From: Aneurinibacillus soli
GTDB lineage: Bacteria; Bacillota; Bacilli; Aneurinibacillales; Aneurinibacillaceae
Direction: 5' to 3'
NCBI RefSeq assembly: GCF_002355375.1
Contig: NZ_AP017312.1
Coordinates: 2,249,001 to 2,313,000, forward strand
Length of the DNA: 64,000 nucleotides
Below, in pieces: positions 1 through 7,080 of the stretch; position 1 is the stretch's first letter; each line of letters starts with the position of its first letter. The notes under the pieces are model-generated. The model worked only from the letters and a program-made list of their open reading frames with translations. It ran no database searches and was not told the origin of the DNA. The translations under genes were made by a program, and so were the position numbers.

Positions 1-1300
1 TAGTCTTGGCCGTGAATAGTAACAAGTCCAAATCTGTCTTTTGTTGGTACGGTATGCAGTGGCTCTCGTACATCTTGCCCGATGCCAGCACCGTAGTATT
101 TCACCAGAAACGCTCTAACTTCTCCAACATGCTGCCCGCCGGCTGTAATTGTCGGCATAGGAACAGTTACTGGCTGGCCGTCTTTGCAAGTACCACGAAA
201 CTTAACCAAATGACTTGTGACAAGTGCGAATCGGTTGGCTGTACGATCGTGTGTAATGGTTCGTCTGGTTCATGACCGCGTACTTCTGTTGGTGATGTTT
301 CGCCATAGTATTTTGATAGAAAAGCTGTTACCAGGGCGTTATGATCAACCGTCGTTACTGTTGATAATGGCTCGTTGCAATCAGTTCCGGGTCCGGTATA
401 TCCTCCACCGTAATGCTTTGCTATGAACGGTTGTATTAATAAGTGCTCAGCTTTAGTGGTAATCGTAGTTAACGGTTGATTGATTTCGTATTGCAGACGA
501 TCTCCACCGAACCCTGTCTGCCCGATCCGCACGATGAATGGTTGCGGATTTTCTAATACAAATCGTTTAATTCCTCGGGCGATGCGCCGTAATGTATTCT
601 CAGCCAACTGTTTTTTCCGTTCAAATATGCTAGGGCATGGTAATGTCCAATCAATAATTTCCGATGCTGTTCTCCACGGCATCAAATTTCCTTTCTTAAC
701 ATCATCGCTATCTGGATCACCGTGCGTAGGCTTCGGCCAAACAATCGGCTTCCCATCACACCGTGCAATTAGGAAAAATCGTTTGCGTATTGTAGGAGCT
801 CCATAATCGCATGCTCTGAGTTCCCTATAGTCCACTTCATATCCACGTTTCTTTAACGCATTTACAAATTCGTCGAAGGTTTCACCTTTTCTATCAGGGT
901 CTGGCTTTCCGTTTTTCAACAGAGGCCCCCATGTCTTGAATTCCTCTACATTCTCCAACATAATGACCCTTGGCTTAACCGCATTTGCCCATTTGACAGC
1001 AACCCATGCTAATCCCCTGATGTTTTTCTCGACCGGCTTGCCCCCTTTTGCTTTTGAGAAATGTTTGCAATCTGGGCTAAACCATGCCAGTGCTACTGAT
1101 CGGCCTTTGACTGCTTCTTTAGGGTTCACAGTCCATACTGATTCGCAGTAGTGTTCTGTGTCTGGGTGATTTGCCTGATGCATCGCAATAGCATCCTCAT
1201 CATGATTGATGGCAATATCAACACTACGACCTGTTGCCATCTCAATACCGGTACTCGCACCGCCACCACCGGCGAAATTATCGACTATGATCTCCTGCAT
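1..1300 (-). pseudogene. DNA (cytosine-5) methyltransferase, frameshifted, continues past left edge
   Basis: The first 300 or so residues carry C5-methyltransferase motifs in order: SAM-binding motif I (VDNFAGGGGASTG, near residue 6), the catalytic-cysteine motif in the SPDCKHFS form instead of PPCQ, motif VI (MLENVEEF) and motif VIII (GAPTIRKRFFLIA). The start ATG at 1300 has a good AAAGGAG site. The target region then shows ~35-residue units of the type PFLxKYYG...EPLHTITT...ALVT. Near 236-245 the reading frame breaks: the original frame stops at 167-169, while the -1 frame continues the same repeats (ANRFALVTSHLVKFRG, then AFLVKYYG, EPLHTV) to position 1. One extra base near 240 would restore one long protein. 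So it is a recent frameshift, a sequencing error or, less likely, programmed shifting. Motifs IX and X would lie left of the window. An active enzyme would methylate phage DNA against host restriction. Confidence 0.8.
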
Positions 1301-1347
1301 TCAACTTCTCCTTTCCTCGCAATATCACCGTTTGACGTAATAATAGG

Positions 1348-1695
1348 CTATTCACTATCGTTAATATGTCGTAACCACTTGACATTCGGCATGTAGTAAT
1401 CGACAAGTTGACTTTTACCACCACGCGGAACAGCTACAATAGCACGATTGGTTTTCTGGGCTACATCCTGACCCTTTAACTGATTGCCACTGATACCTTT
1501 TGGAAGTATCTGTTTTGCTGATTCACCAGGAGGAAGGTATGTCAAGAATATGCCGATAGGTTGCTCTTTCTTGACTGGAAATGTGTTACCGATACCGTTG
1601 CTCCATGTTACTTTGTCGCCTGGTTGGAAATCTTCCCAGCCTACATAATCTACTTCAATTCTGATTTCATCATCGTAGAACATTGGATTCTTCAT
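1348..1695 (-). CDS. hypothetical protein, 115 aa
   Basis: I do not recognise the family. The start at 1695 is chosen because AGAAAGGAG lies 7-8 bases upstream; the longer open frame to 1749 has no ribosome site. The protein is soluble, with a beta-rich, charged middle (WEDFQPGDKVTWSNG) and a basic C-terminal part (RAIVAVPRGGKSQ). It lies between the methyltransferase and an HTH gene, apparently in one leftward transcription unit. A motif CGTATAGAGTAT at 1722-1740, also present twice near 62 kb, sits directly upstream. Confidence 0.6.
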   Translation of the reverse strand: MKNPMFYDDEIRIEVDYVGWEDFQPGDKVTWSNGIGNTFPVKKEQPIGIFLTYLPPGESAKQILPKGISGNQLKGQDVAQKTNRAIVAVPRGGKSQLVDYYMPNVKWLRHINDSE

Positions 1696-1721
1696 GCAAT
1701 TTCTCCTTTCTGTATTTTTCG

Positions 1722-1740
1722 CTATACATACTCTATACGG
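1722..1740 (-). promoter_or_regulatory. CGTATAGAGTAT motif, copy 1
   Basis: Read on the minus strand the site is CCGTATAGAGTATGTATAG. The same core occurs at 61971-61985 and 62051-62065, each time a short distance upstream of a small-gene start. It could be a regulator binding site or phage promoter element; this is inference from recurrence and position only. Confidence 0.4.
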
Positions 1741-1741
1741 A

Positions 1742-2161
1742 TCACTCACCCTTTTTTTCAGCTGATTTTATCTTTTTTACAACTCGACCGACTGCACTTT
1801 TGGAGTAACCGGTTTCCGCCGCGATCTTTCGCACGGTGTACCCTTTCCTATGCAGCTGCTCAATCTGCTGAAACTTTTCATCTTGCCATCCGAGGGCTTC
1901 TTTCAACTCTGGAACGGTGCAGCCAGATTTCCGTGCCTGATAGTACAGCCGGTTATAGACCGGAAAAGAGTGTTTCTGGGGAATAGGGGGGAGGGATGTG
2001 TCATCTACTAGCAAATATCTCTCATCCCGTAATTCCGGGGCCAGCTCAATAAAGTAATCTACTGCGTATCGATATAAGCGATAGTCTTTTCTCCTGACTA
2101 CACTTAGAAATACAATGCCGCCGTTATGATGCTTTGCTAATCGCTTGGCGACTGGAGTCAT
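1742..2161 (-). CDS. helix-turn-helix protein, 139 aa
   Basis: The C-terminal third reads as a classical resolvase/ParB-like helix-turn-helix: GYTVRKIAAETGYSKSAVGR, at about residues 107-126, followed by a basic tail (VVKKIKSAEKKGE). The N-terminal part is unfamiliar and has no transmembrane segment. Likely a DNA-binding protein, possibly a transcription regulator of this leftward early-type operon. The start ATG at 2161 has only a weak GTGAG-type ribosome site, suggesting coupling to the upstream gene, whose stop is 27 bases away. Confidence 0.7.
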   Translation of the reverse strand: MTPVAKRLAKHHNGGIVFLSVVRRKDYRLYRYAVDYFIELAPELRDERYLLVDDTSLPPIPQKHSFPVYNRLYYQARKSGCTVPELKEALGWQDEKFQQIEQLHRKGYTVRKIAAETGYSKSAVGRVVKKIKSAEKKGE

Positions 2162-2187
2162 ACATTTCTCACATCCCTCGCGCTGTA

Positions 2188-2517
2188 TTATCTGCCGCTG
2201 TAACGCAAATGAAGGGCTTCGAATACCATTTCTTTATTGTCGCTATCCAGATAATCCATGTCACCTAGATTGACTTTGTTATGATCGTTGAAGCAGTTTA
2301 GTGCAAGATTTAACATGAACTTTTCTGCTGGAGACCAGGCGCGTGCAGCTCGTTTGAGTTTAGCGATTTCGATCTGCTCACCTTTGAAGTCTACAAGGTG
2401 GATATATTGACTAAGCAGCTCATGCTGGGTAAAGAGGTAAATGATTGGGCGCCAGTACTGGCTGCGGTATAAATGATCGGGGATAGTCTGGCAAACGATT
2501 GGTTCAGTAGTTTTCAT
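2188..2517 (-). CDS. DUF6075-like hypothetical protein, 109 aa
   Basis: Start supported by CAGGAGATGATAAA upstream. The pattern of a tyrosine/tryptophan-rich N-terminus (YRSQYWRPIIYLFTQ), a central WSPAEKFMLNLALNCFN and a C-terminal EALHLRY resembles the DUF6075-type small proteins common in Bacillota phages and mobile elements; this assignment is from memory of the family pattern and tentative. Two direct ATCTACTT repeats (2532-2539, 2542-2549) lie upstream of its ribosome site. Confidence 0.6.
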   Translation of the reverse strand: MKTTEPIVCQTIPDHLYRSQYWRPIIYLFTQHELLSQYIHLVDFKGEQIEIAKLKRAARAWSPAEKFMLNLALNCFNDHNKVNLGDMDYLDSDNKEMVFEALHLRYSGR

Positions 2518-2531
2518 TTTATCATCTCCTG

Positions 2532-2549
2532 ATCTACTTTCATCTACTT
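2532..2549 (-). promoter_or_regulatory. two direct AAGTAGAT half-sites
   Basis: On the minus strand AAGTAGAT occurs twice with 10-bp spacing, one helical turn, upstream of the gene starting at 2517. Similar half-sites flank the promoters at 5.7, 7.4 and 16.9 kb. Candidate operator. Confidence 0.35.
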
Positions 2550-2586
2550 ACAGTATATTTAATGGGCAAGGCACATATACAGACAA

Positions 2587-2673
2587 TTATTTCTCCAGAC
2601 GACTACGCATTTCTTTGAGCATACGGCGAATGTCGCGGCCCTTACCAGCATAGACGAACATTATACGGTGCAT
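2587..2673 (-). CDS. small basic protein, 28 aa
   Basis: A short frame MHRIMFVYAGKGRDIRRML... ending in SRLEK. Its ATG at 2673 follows GGGGATGATACC, the ribosome site seen across this genome, and it overlaps the last 13 bases of the upstream gene, as expected for translational coupling. Highly basic; function unknown. Confidence 0.5.
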   Translation of the reverse strand: MHRIMFVYAGKGRDIRRMLKEMRSRLEK

Positions 2674-3914
2674 GGTATCATCCCCTGTTCAGTAGTGAAA
2701 TCATGAATTGGAACGAAACTATCACGGTTAATGAAAGTAAAGTTGTATATGAAATCTGCCCATCCTTCGAAAATCCGCATGTACATCGTTTTTCCATCGC
2801 GGTGAATACACTCCAGTAGTACCCAGTCGTATTGATCTGATTTGTATAGACGAACCGGAACGCCGATGCCTGTTTTCTGCCAGTGGGCCAGACGTGTAGA
2901 AATGTACTTGTTTTGCTCGGATGTGAGTTCTGGGTGAGAGAATACTGTATGCTCAACATGGTTCTGATACTCCCGAATTAGCGTGTATTTCTCAAGCTCG
3001 AATTTTTCAGCGGCTCCGCTTCGTTTCTGATTGCCAGCTATATCCCACATGAAACAAAATGGATATGGTGTTTCGAGTGATGTATTTACACATTCCAGGA
3101 TGATATGGCCGTCTTTGTCTTGGAACAGACGTAGCGGCTTGACGTTCGGTTTGCTCAAGCGTGCATCCAGTGCGACCTGTTGTGCATCGGTGAGTTGGGG
3201 CTCGGCAGGTTGTGAATCTGTACTGGGATCTCCTGTGCTTGACTCGCCGGAAAGAGACTGTGCGAACCCTAGGCGCTCCGGCGTTTGTTTGGCGATCCAT
3301 GCCTTTTTAGGCTGGAACCAGCGGAATCCATGTGCTTTGAGCTGGGCGAGAACTTCCGGTGCTGGCTTGGATCCGAAACTAACTTCGATACCGTTCTTTT
3401 CTTCGTTGAGTGTGATAGTGACAGACTCGGATGGTTCACTGATTTGTGCGACTTCTTCAGTGATCATGGTAGTTTCTGCACTTGTCTGGGATTGCTTGCG
3501 CTCGGCTTTTTTCGCTTGCCATTTTGCCAGACGCTCGGCATACAATTCATCAGCAATGCGATTGTACTCTTCGCGGTAGCGGCGGAAGTATGAGTGATCT
3601 TGCTCGTACTGCTCAATTAGTTCCTGGTCCATACGCTCCATGATGGCCGCACGTACTTCATCCGTTTCACTGGCTTGGGCTGTGATGAACATGTTACCGC
3701 CGCTCAAAATTTCTCCAGTTGCATCGCAGTAGCGAACTTTCGCGAAAGAGTCTGTGATTGTGGAAACAGTGGCAGTAGACGGCAGACCATCCCAAGATAC
3801 GCGAATAGATGCACCCAGGGAATAGCGCTCGGATCGGACAGAGAACTTTGTAGCTGGGAATTCCTTTTTCAGAACAGTGCGGATTTGCTTTGCGATTTCT
3901 ACAACATCAGCCAT
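2661..3914 (-). CDS. LPD29-domain polyvalent-type protein, 417 aa
   Basis: The N-terminal ~90 residues (IAKQIRTVLKKEFPATKFSV, then SIRVSWDGLP) match the pattern of the Large Polyvalent Protein-associated Domain LPD29, found on phage and conjugative-element proteins thought to enter cells with DNA or counter host defence. Next comes a Glu/Lys/Gln-rich helical stretch, then a conserved-looking module (LKAHGFRWFQPKKAWIAK) common in such proteins, then an unfamiliar C-terminal third. The start is placed at 3914, the fourth codon of an MICM opening, because AGGAG lies nine bases before it. A host-takeover or anti-defence role is inference. Confidence 0.7.
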   Translation of the reverse strand: MADVVEIAKQIRTVLKKEFPATKFSVRSERYSLGASIRVSWDGLPSTATVSTITDSFAKVRYCDATGEILSGGNMFITAQASETDEVRAAIMERMDQELIEQYEQDHSYFRRYREEYNRIADELYAERLAKWQAKKAERKQSQTSAETTMITEEVAQISEPSESVTITLNEEKNGIEVSFGSKPAPEVLAQLKAHGFRWFQPKKAWIAKQTPERLGFAQSLSGESSTGDPSTDSQPAEPQLTDAQQVALDARLSKPNVKPLRLFQDKDGHIILECVNTSLETPYPFCFMWDIAGNQKRSGAAEKFELEKYTLIREYQNHVEHTVFSHPELTSEQNKYISTRLAHWQKTGIGVPVRLYKSDQYDWVLLECIHRDGKTMYMRIFEGWADFIYNFTFINRDSFVPIHDFTTEQGMIPCTV

Positions 3915-4325
3915 ACATATCATCTCCTTGTAAATTGTCCCAGTTATATTTAGGGTAGAATAGCCAGATTGAAACACTGGTGGGAAAATGCCTACATCTA
4001 ATGCCGTTAATAGCGAGTGACACAATAAAGAGAGTACGGATAGGGGTAACAGGATACGGCGATGGATGAGAGAGGAGGGAGGCATGGTGAGAAAAGGGTG
4101 AAGGGGTGTCTGCTCCCGCCAGCATACTCGGATATAACTTTTCCATGCGTTGCACCATGCATATCGCGTACATTAGTGCCTGTATATGCGTATATCATCC
4201 GTGTTTTTCACCTCGAAATGCCACTCGTTCACATATCCGAATACACCACTTGCGCCAGAATATCCGAACAATACCATTTGCAGTAGGTAGAACAGGAGAG
4301 GGGAGTATAAACTCCCGCGCCCTGG
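3915..4325. other. 411-bp intergenic region with short repeats
   Basis: No convincing gene: open frames on either strand lack ribosome sites. ATATCCGAA occurs at 4233-4241 and 4260-4268, with an inverted TCGGATAT at 4128-4135, possibly binding sites. Purine-rich runs (gagagaggagggagg, near 4067) are present. The leader of the gene at 3914 lies at the left end. Confidence 0.4.
4301..4316 (-). terminator. hairpin after radC
   Basis: GGGAGT-ATAA-ACTCCC is a perfect 6-bp stem with a tetraloop, nine bases past the radC stop codon. There is no U-run, so termination would be weak; it may instead protect the mRNA 3' end. Confidence 0.35.
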
Positions 4326-4778
4326 TTAGTTCATGTGACCTTTACTTTTCAAACTGTAATGCCTTCCATCTCCTATGATAATGTGGTCAAGCAGTTCGAT
4401 GCCCAGAACCTTTCCAGCTTCTTGTAACCGGCGCGTCACGTCTAAATCTTCACGGCTCGGTCCTGGATCGCCGCTTGGATGGTTGTGAAACACTACGACA
4501 GATGTAGCGTTATTGAGCAATGCCCGTTGGAATACTTCGCGCGGATGTACTACGCTACTGTTTACCGAGCCGGAGAAAATCAGGTGTGCGCCGATGATCT
4601 CATTCTTGGTGTTGAGTGAGAACATGCCAAAGTGTTCATTCGGCTTGCTGGATAGGCTGAAAATCTCCTCGATTGCGCGATAGGCTGCGTCTGGACTGGT
4701 GACTTTCTTGCTCTCAATGTCATACAGCGCGGCTTTATCCCGGATTAATTCTACAGAAAATACGTTGATTCGTTTCAT
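4326..4778 (-). CDS. radC: RadC-family JAB/MPN domain protein, 150 aa
   Basis: Contains the full JAMM metal motif HNHPSGDPGPSREDLD and the family ending LLDHIIIGDGRHYSL. It is a short mobile-element form: the helix-hairpin-helix N-terminus of chromosomal RadC is missing. The start at 4778 follows AGGAG by nine bases; the codons before it (MIC) are probably not translated. RadC proteins are frequent on phages and plasmids; despite the name a role in DNA repair is not established, and metalloprotease or isopeptidase activity is a fold-based inference. Confidence 0.9.
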   Translation of the reverse strand: MKRINVFSVELIRDKAALYDIESKKVTSPDAAYRAIEEIFSLSSKPNEHFGMFSLNTKNEIIGAHLIFSGSVNSSVVHPREVFQRALLNNATSVVVFHNHPSGDPGPSREDLDVTRRLQEAGKVLGIELLDHIIIGDGRHYSLKSKGHMN

Positions 4779-4834
4779 ACATATCATCTCCTGGGTAAAA
4801 TTCGGGGTTCATCCCCTGTTCTGCCTACTGCTAC

Positions 4835-4858
4835 CTACCATAATGCGTATTATGGTAG
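4835..4858. promoter_or_regulatory. 10-bp palindrome upstream of radC
   Basis: CTACCATAAT, four bases (gcgt), then ATTATGGTAG: two perfect 10-bp inverted arms about 57-80 bases upstream of the radC start. The size suits a dimeric repressor operator; there is no T-run, so it is not a simple terminator. Confidence 0.55.
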
Positions 4859-4892
4859 ATGTAATGGGGTGGAAGCGCATCGACGCTCGGAA

Positions 4893-4973
4893 TTATAGGC
4901 GTTTATCCAGGCGATGCAGTAAAAACAAAGTGATAAGCAGCAGTACATTTGCCGATGCTAAAAGCCAAACCAT
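4893..4973 (-). CDS. small membrane protein, 26 aa
   Basis: The frame MVWLLASANVLLLITLFLLH... is one hydrophobic helix followed by a basic tail (RLDKRL), the usual form of a single-pass small membrane protein. AGAAGGTGA lies five bases before the ATG. Function unknown; a holin-like or regulatory membrane peptide is possible. Confidence 0.5.
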   Translation of the reverse strand: MVWLLASANVLLLITLFLLHRLDKRL

Positions 4974-5033
4974 GAAAATCACCTTCTTTCTTGCATTTTG
5001 GTGGTCACATCGCATAAACTACTGGTAAGGAGA

Positions 5034-5069
5034 GAAGGCGGGGAAGTTGAGCGACTTACGCCCGCCTTC
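5034..5069. terminator. 9-bp hairpin, possible terminator
   Basis: GAAGGCGGG and CCCGCCTTC form a perfect 9-bp stem around an 18-base loop, just downstream (minus strand) of the 58-residue membrane protein gene. The T-richer flank is on the plus side (CCTTTCTTTATTC), so it may work best rightward. Confidence 0.4.
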
Positions 5070-5076
5070 CCTTTCT

Positions 5077-5253
5077 TTATTCTTGCTGTGAATCCGATGT
5101 GTCCGCATCGGATTTTTCTTTTTTCTCCCTGCTTGCTTCGATGTTGAACTCTATGTTGTTCCATTTGAAGCTAATCTTGATGCTTTTGTATGCGATGCAG
5201 AGAGCAAGAAAGAGTGCAGTAACCGCAAGAATCGTGACTAAATCTGGTTGCAT
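5077..5253 (-). CDS. single-pass membrane protein, 58 aa
   Basis: A hydrophobic helix (LVTILAVTALFLALCIAY, residues 5-22) follows a short N-terminus, then a charged cytoplasmic tail (KWNNIEFNIEAS, then Lys/Glu/Asp/Ser-rich). The start has an excellent GGGAGGTGA ribosome site seven bases upstream. I do not recognise it; topology suggests a membrane anchor exposing an acidic tail. Confidence 0.65.
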   Translation of the reverse strand: MQPDLVTILAVTALFLALCIAYKSIKISFKWNNIEFNIEASREKKEKSDADTSDSQQE

Positions 5254-5326
5254 TTGCCTTCACCTCCCTTCTCAGTAGAGTCCTCTTTACCCGTGGAGGG
5301 GAGCGAGGAAGGAAGGGGATGTTCAT
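5171..5326 (-). CDS. possible overlapping small ORF, 51 aa
   Basis: MNIPFLPRSPPRVKRTLLRR... starts seven bases after an unusually strong AAAGGAGG. It runs out of frame into the next gene, overlapping it by 83 bases, and its second half is low-quality sequence (Cys/His/Ser-rich). It may be a leader peptide whose translation reaches the membrane-protein start, rather than a functional protein. Confidence 0.3.
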   Translation of the reverse strand: MNIPFLPRSPPRVKRTLLRREVKANATRFSHDSCGYCTLSCSLHRIQKHQD

Positions 5327-5660
5327 GCGTCTACCTCCTTTGTCGATGCGCTTCCGGTATTCGGTTTTCAAGGTGCGGCGTGTGTCTGTCGTGGTGTTGA
5401 CTCAACTATGCATGCGTGGAAAAAAGTTGGGTAGAAAAGTTTTTGTGTGCCGGTGGATGATAGGGAGCTGTCTGGTGATAGAGTGAATAGCCCCCCCAGT
5501 GCTTGGGATGACGCGGGTCTGCGCTTCGCGCCGGGGGTGTCTCCGAGCACATATATAAATTTTTTTGTCAACTCTGTTGCGCGTCTTGTAAAACTCAAAA
5601 TTTGCATGAAAAAATGGGCTATTCTTAAAAGTGAGCCTGAATTTTTTATATGGTAAATTT
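5327..5660. other. divergent intergenic region
   Basis: About 330 bases between the leftward accessory genes and the rightward early genes, without a supported gene. A GC-rich patch at 5510-5545 (containing GCGCTTCGCGC) is followed by an AT-rich stretch (5550-5580). Leftward promoters must lie here but I cannot place them with confidence. Confidence 0.4.
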
Positions 5661-5690
5661 TTGTTCCAAGTTGTTGCGGTGTGCTATGAT
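5661..5690 (+). promoter_or_regulatory. rightward promoter, extended -10
   Basis: TTGTTC (5661-5666), an 18-base spacer, then TATGAT (5685-5690) preceded by TGC, giving an extended -10. It is the only good sigma-A-type candidate ahead of the gene at 5761. Confidence 0.5.
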
Positions 5691-5692
5691 AT

Positions 5693-5722
5693 GAGTAGAT
5701 GGTAAGTAGATACTTGTATCTA
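5693..5722. promoter_or_regulatory. operator with inverted TAGATAC repeat
   Basis: TAGATAC-TT-GTATCTA (5707-5722) is a perfect 7-bp inverted repeat just downstream of the -10 box, overlapped by direct half-sites GAGTAGAT (5693-5700) and AAGTAGAT (5704-5711). Position over the expected transcription start suggests repression of the rightward early genes. Confidence 0.55.
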
Positions 5723-5760
5723 TCTACCGTCGCGATTTTGAAGATGAGGAGATGATGACG

Positions 5761-6201
5761 ATGGAGATGAATGAGCAGTATGTAACGGGTAGTCAACATG
5801 TAGCAACGCTCAAAACGTATGTATCGTACGAACAGGCGAAAGAGCACATGGAGTTGCTGCTGAAGCTTAAGTCTAACGGAATGAAAGTAGAGCAGGAGAT
5901 TTCGGCACTTGTAAAGTGGATGAGTGAAATGTTAGGTATCGAACCGGAAGATACGAGTTTTGCGGTGGCTAAACTAAAAGCATTCAGACCATCGATTATG
6001 GTGAGGATGTTCATGAGTCAAGCGAATATAAGTGAATACACTAAAGGGAAACCTTCTTATGGCTATAATGCCGATACGATTGGAGCACACAGTCAATCTG
6101 ATGTACAGGTATACGTTCCTGTAAGTGAAATTGTAAAGTTTGACAATGTTGCAGGAAAGCTTGTAGGGTACAAGATACGGGGAGATGAAGTATGTGAATG
6201 A
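5761..6201 (+). CDS. hypothetical protein, 146 aa
   Basis: First gene after the 5.66-kb promoter. Start at 5761 chosen because GGAG stands nine bases upstream, the spacing used throughout this genome. Mostly helical N-terminal half (AKEHMELLLKLKSNGMKVEQ), then a Ser/Tyr-rich C-terminal half. No known motif. Part of its coding sequence (GTAGAGCAGGAGATTTCGGC, near 5887) is copied in the broken gene at 6615. Confidence 0.6.
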   Translation: MEMNEQYVTGSQHVATLKTYVSYEQAKEHMELLLKLKSNGMKVEQEISALVKWMSEMLGIEPEDTSFAVAKLKAFRPSIMVRMFMSQANISEYTKGKPSYGYNADTIGAHSQSDVQVYVPVSEIVKFDNVAGKLVGYKIRGDEVCE

Positions 6202-6346
6202 GCGCTTGGAAGCTAAAATAGAAAATGCTCGAAAACTCCAAGATGAATTGAAGAGCACGGGAATTACTGCTGAGTTAGACGAGAAAACTGGTGAGTTGAA
6301 AATTAATGGTGCTGAATTTACAAAGGGAGATGATATGTATGGTTAA
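6194..6346 (+). CDS. small charged protein, 50 aa
   Basis: A GTG start at 6194 is placed nine bases after GGAG, the local rule, and overlaps the end of the previous gene. The product (NERLEAKIENARKLQDELKS...) is an amphipathic helix followed by a short charged tail. Its stop overlaps the start of the next gene by a few bases. Function unknown. Confidence 0.5.
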   Translation: MNERLEAKIENARKLQDELKSTGITAELDEKTGELKINGAEFTKGDDMYG

Positions 6347-6587
6347 TGAGAAGTCTTGGCAGGAGTTTAGAGACAGCGGTTTATTTTGGTTGATGAATAG
6401 TTTCCTGCATGTATTCGGATGGGCGATTGTTGTGGATGTTGATGATAATGGCATCGCTAAATCTGCTTATCCAGCCAGAGTGAAATTTAGAGGATTCACC
6501 GAGAAGATCAATACGGAGGGATATCAAAAGGTATCTGCGTACATGCTTGAGAATGCAGAAGAATTGTTAAAAGAATCCAAGGAGTAG
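6339..6587 (+). CDS. phage hypothetical protein, 82 aa
   Basis: Start at 6339 after GGGAGATGATATGT. An aromatic, hydrophobic N-terminus (GLFWLMNSFLHVFGWAIV) is followed by a small beta-rich domain. Proteins of this look are common single-copy genes in Bacillota phages; no function is known to me. Confidence 0.6.
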   Translation: MVNEKSWQEFRDSGLFWLMNSFLHVFGWAIVVDVDDNGIAKSAYPARVKFRGFTEKINTEGYQKVSAYMLENAEELLKESKE

Positions 6588-6614
6588 CAGCTTTATCAAA
6601 GGAAATCATGAGTG

Positions 6615-6803
6615 ATGAAACATACATTTACACTTTGCGCAGAGAATAGCTGTTGCTTGGTGGTGGAAGTAGAGTAGGAGATTTCGGCACTGGCAAAGCT
6701 GATGAACGAGATGATACGTCTGTTAAGCTTGGATCGTTACCTACTGGGTGCACGATTCTTCCAGAATTTCAATATCATGCAAATAGAATCTGACATTAGT
6801 TAA
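6615..6803 (+). pseudogene. chimeric, amber-interrupted small gene
   Basis: The first 20 codons (MKHTFTLCAENSCC...) are a near copy of the start of the gene at 6826 (MKRTFTLCTENSCC). From codon 18 the sequence instead matches the inside of the gene at 5761: EISALAKLMNEM versus EISALVKWMSEM. At the junction codon 21 is TAG (6675-6677) where the 5761 gene has CAG. The frame then stays open to 6803. It looks like a product of recombination between two neighbours, then silenced by a C-to-T change; read-through is conceivable but unsupported. Confidence 0.7.
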
Positions 6804-6825
6804 TGAGAAAGGAGATGATTTGCTT

Positions 6826-7080
6826 ATGAAACGTACCTTTACACTTTGCACAGAGAACAGTTGCTGTCCTGTAGTGGAGGTAGAACAAGAAATGTATACG
6901 GTGAAAGATGATTTTGGCGGAGTGCTTACGGCAGGTCGAGGATGGCTTCTGGATTGTGTTGTCGTTGCACTTGTAATGAATCATGATGACGTAGTTACAA
7001 TTGGCACAGACGGGACCGGGAAAGTTAAACTACTGCGTGGCGAACTCGAAATGCTGGAGAAGGATTTACGTGGGAATTGA
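6826..7080 (+). CDS. small Cys-containing protein, 84 aa
   Basis: ATG at 6826 with AAAGGAG upstream. Soluble, with a CTENSCC patch near the N-terminus and alternating beta/alpha pattern; C-terminus rich in Leu/Glu. Unknown family. A truncated paralog lies directly upstream at 6615. Confidence 0.55.
   Translation: MKRTFTLCTENSCCPVVEVEQEMYTVKDDFGGVLTAGRGWLLDCVVVALVMNHDDVVTIGTDGTGKVKLLRGELEMLEKDLRGN

Noticed and set aside
480-806. 108-codon plus-strand frame inside the methyltransferase gene
   Set aside because: It is antisense to conserved methyltransferase motifs, lacks a ribosome site and has no recognisable content.
4007-4198. Small genes in the 3.9-4.3 kb intergenic region
   Set aside because: Frames on the minus strand of 63 and 88 codons overlap each other, are Pro/Ser/Tyr-rich and have no ribosome sites.
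5368-5847. 159-codon minus-strand frame across the 5.4-5.8 kb control region
   Set aside because: Covers the promoter and operator of the early genes, starts inside the gene at 5761 and has no ribosome site.
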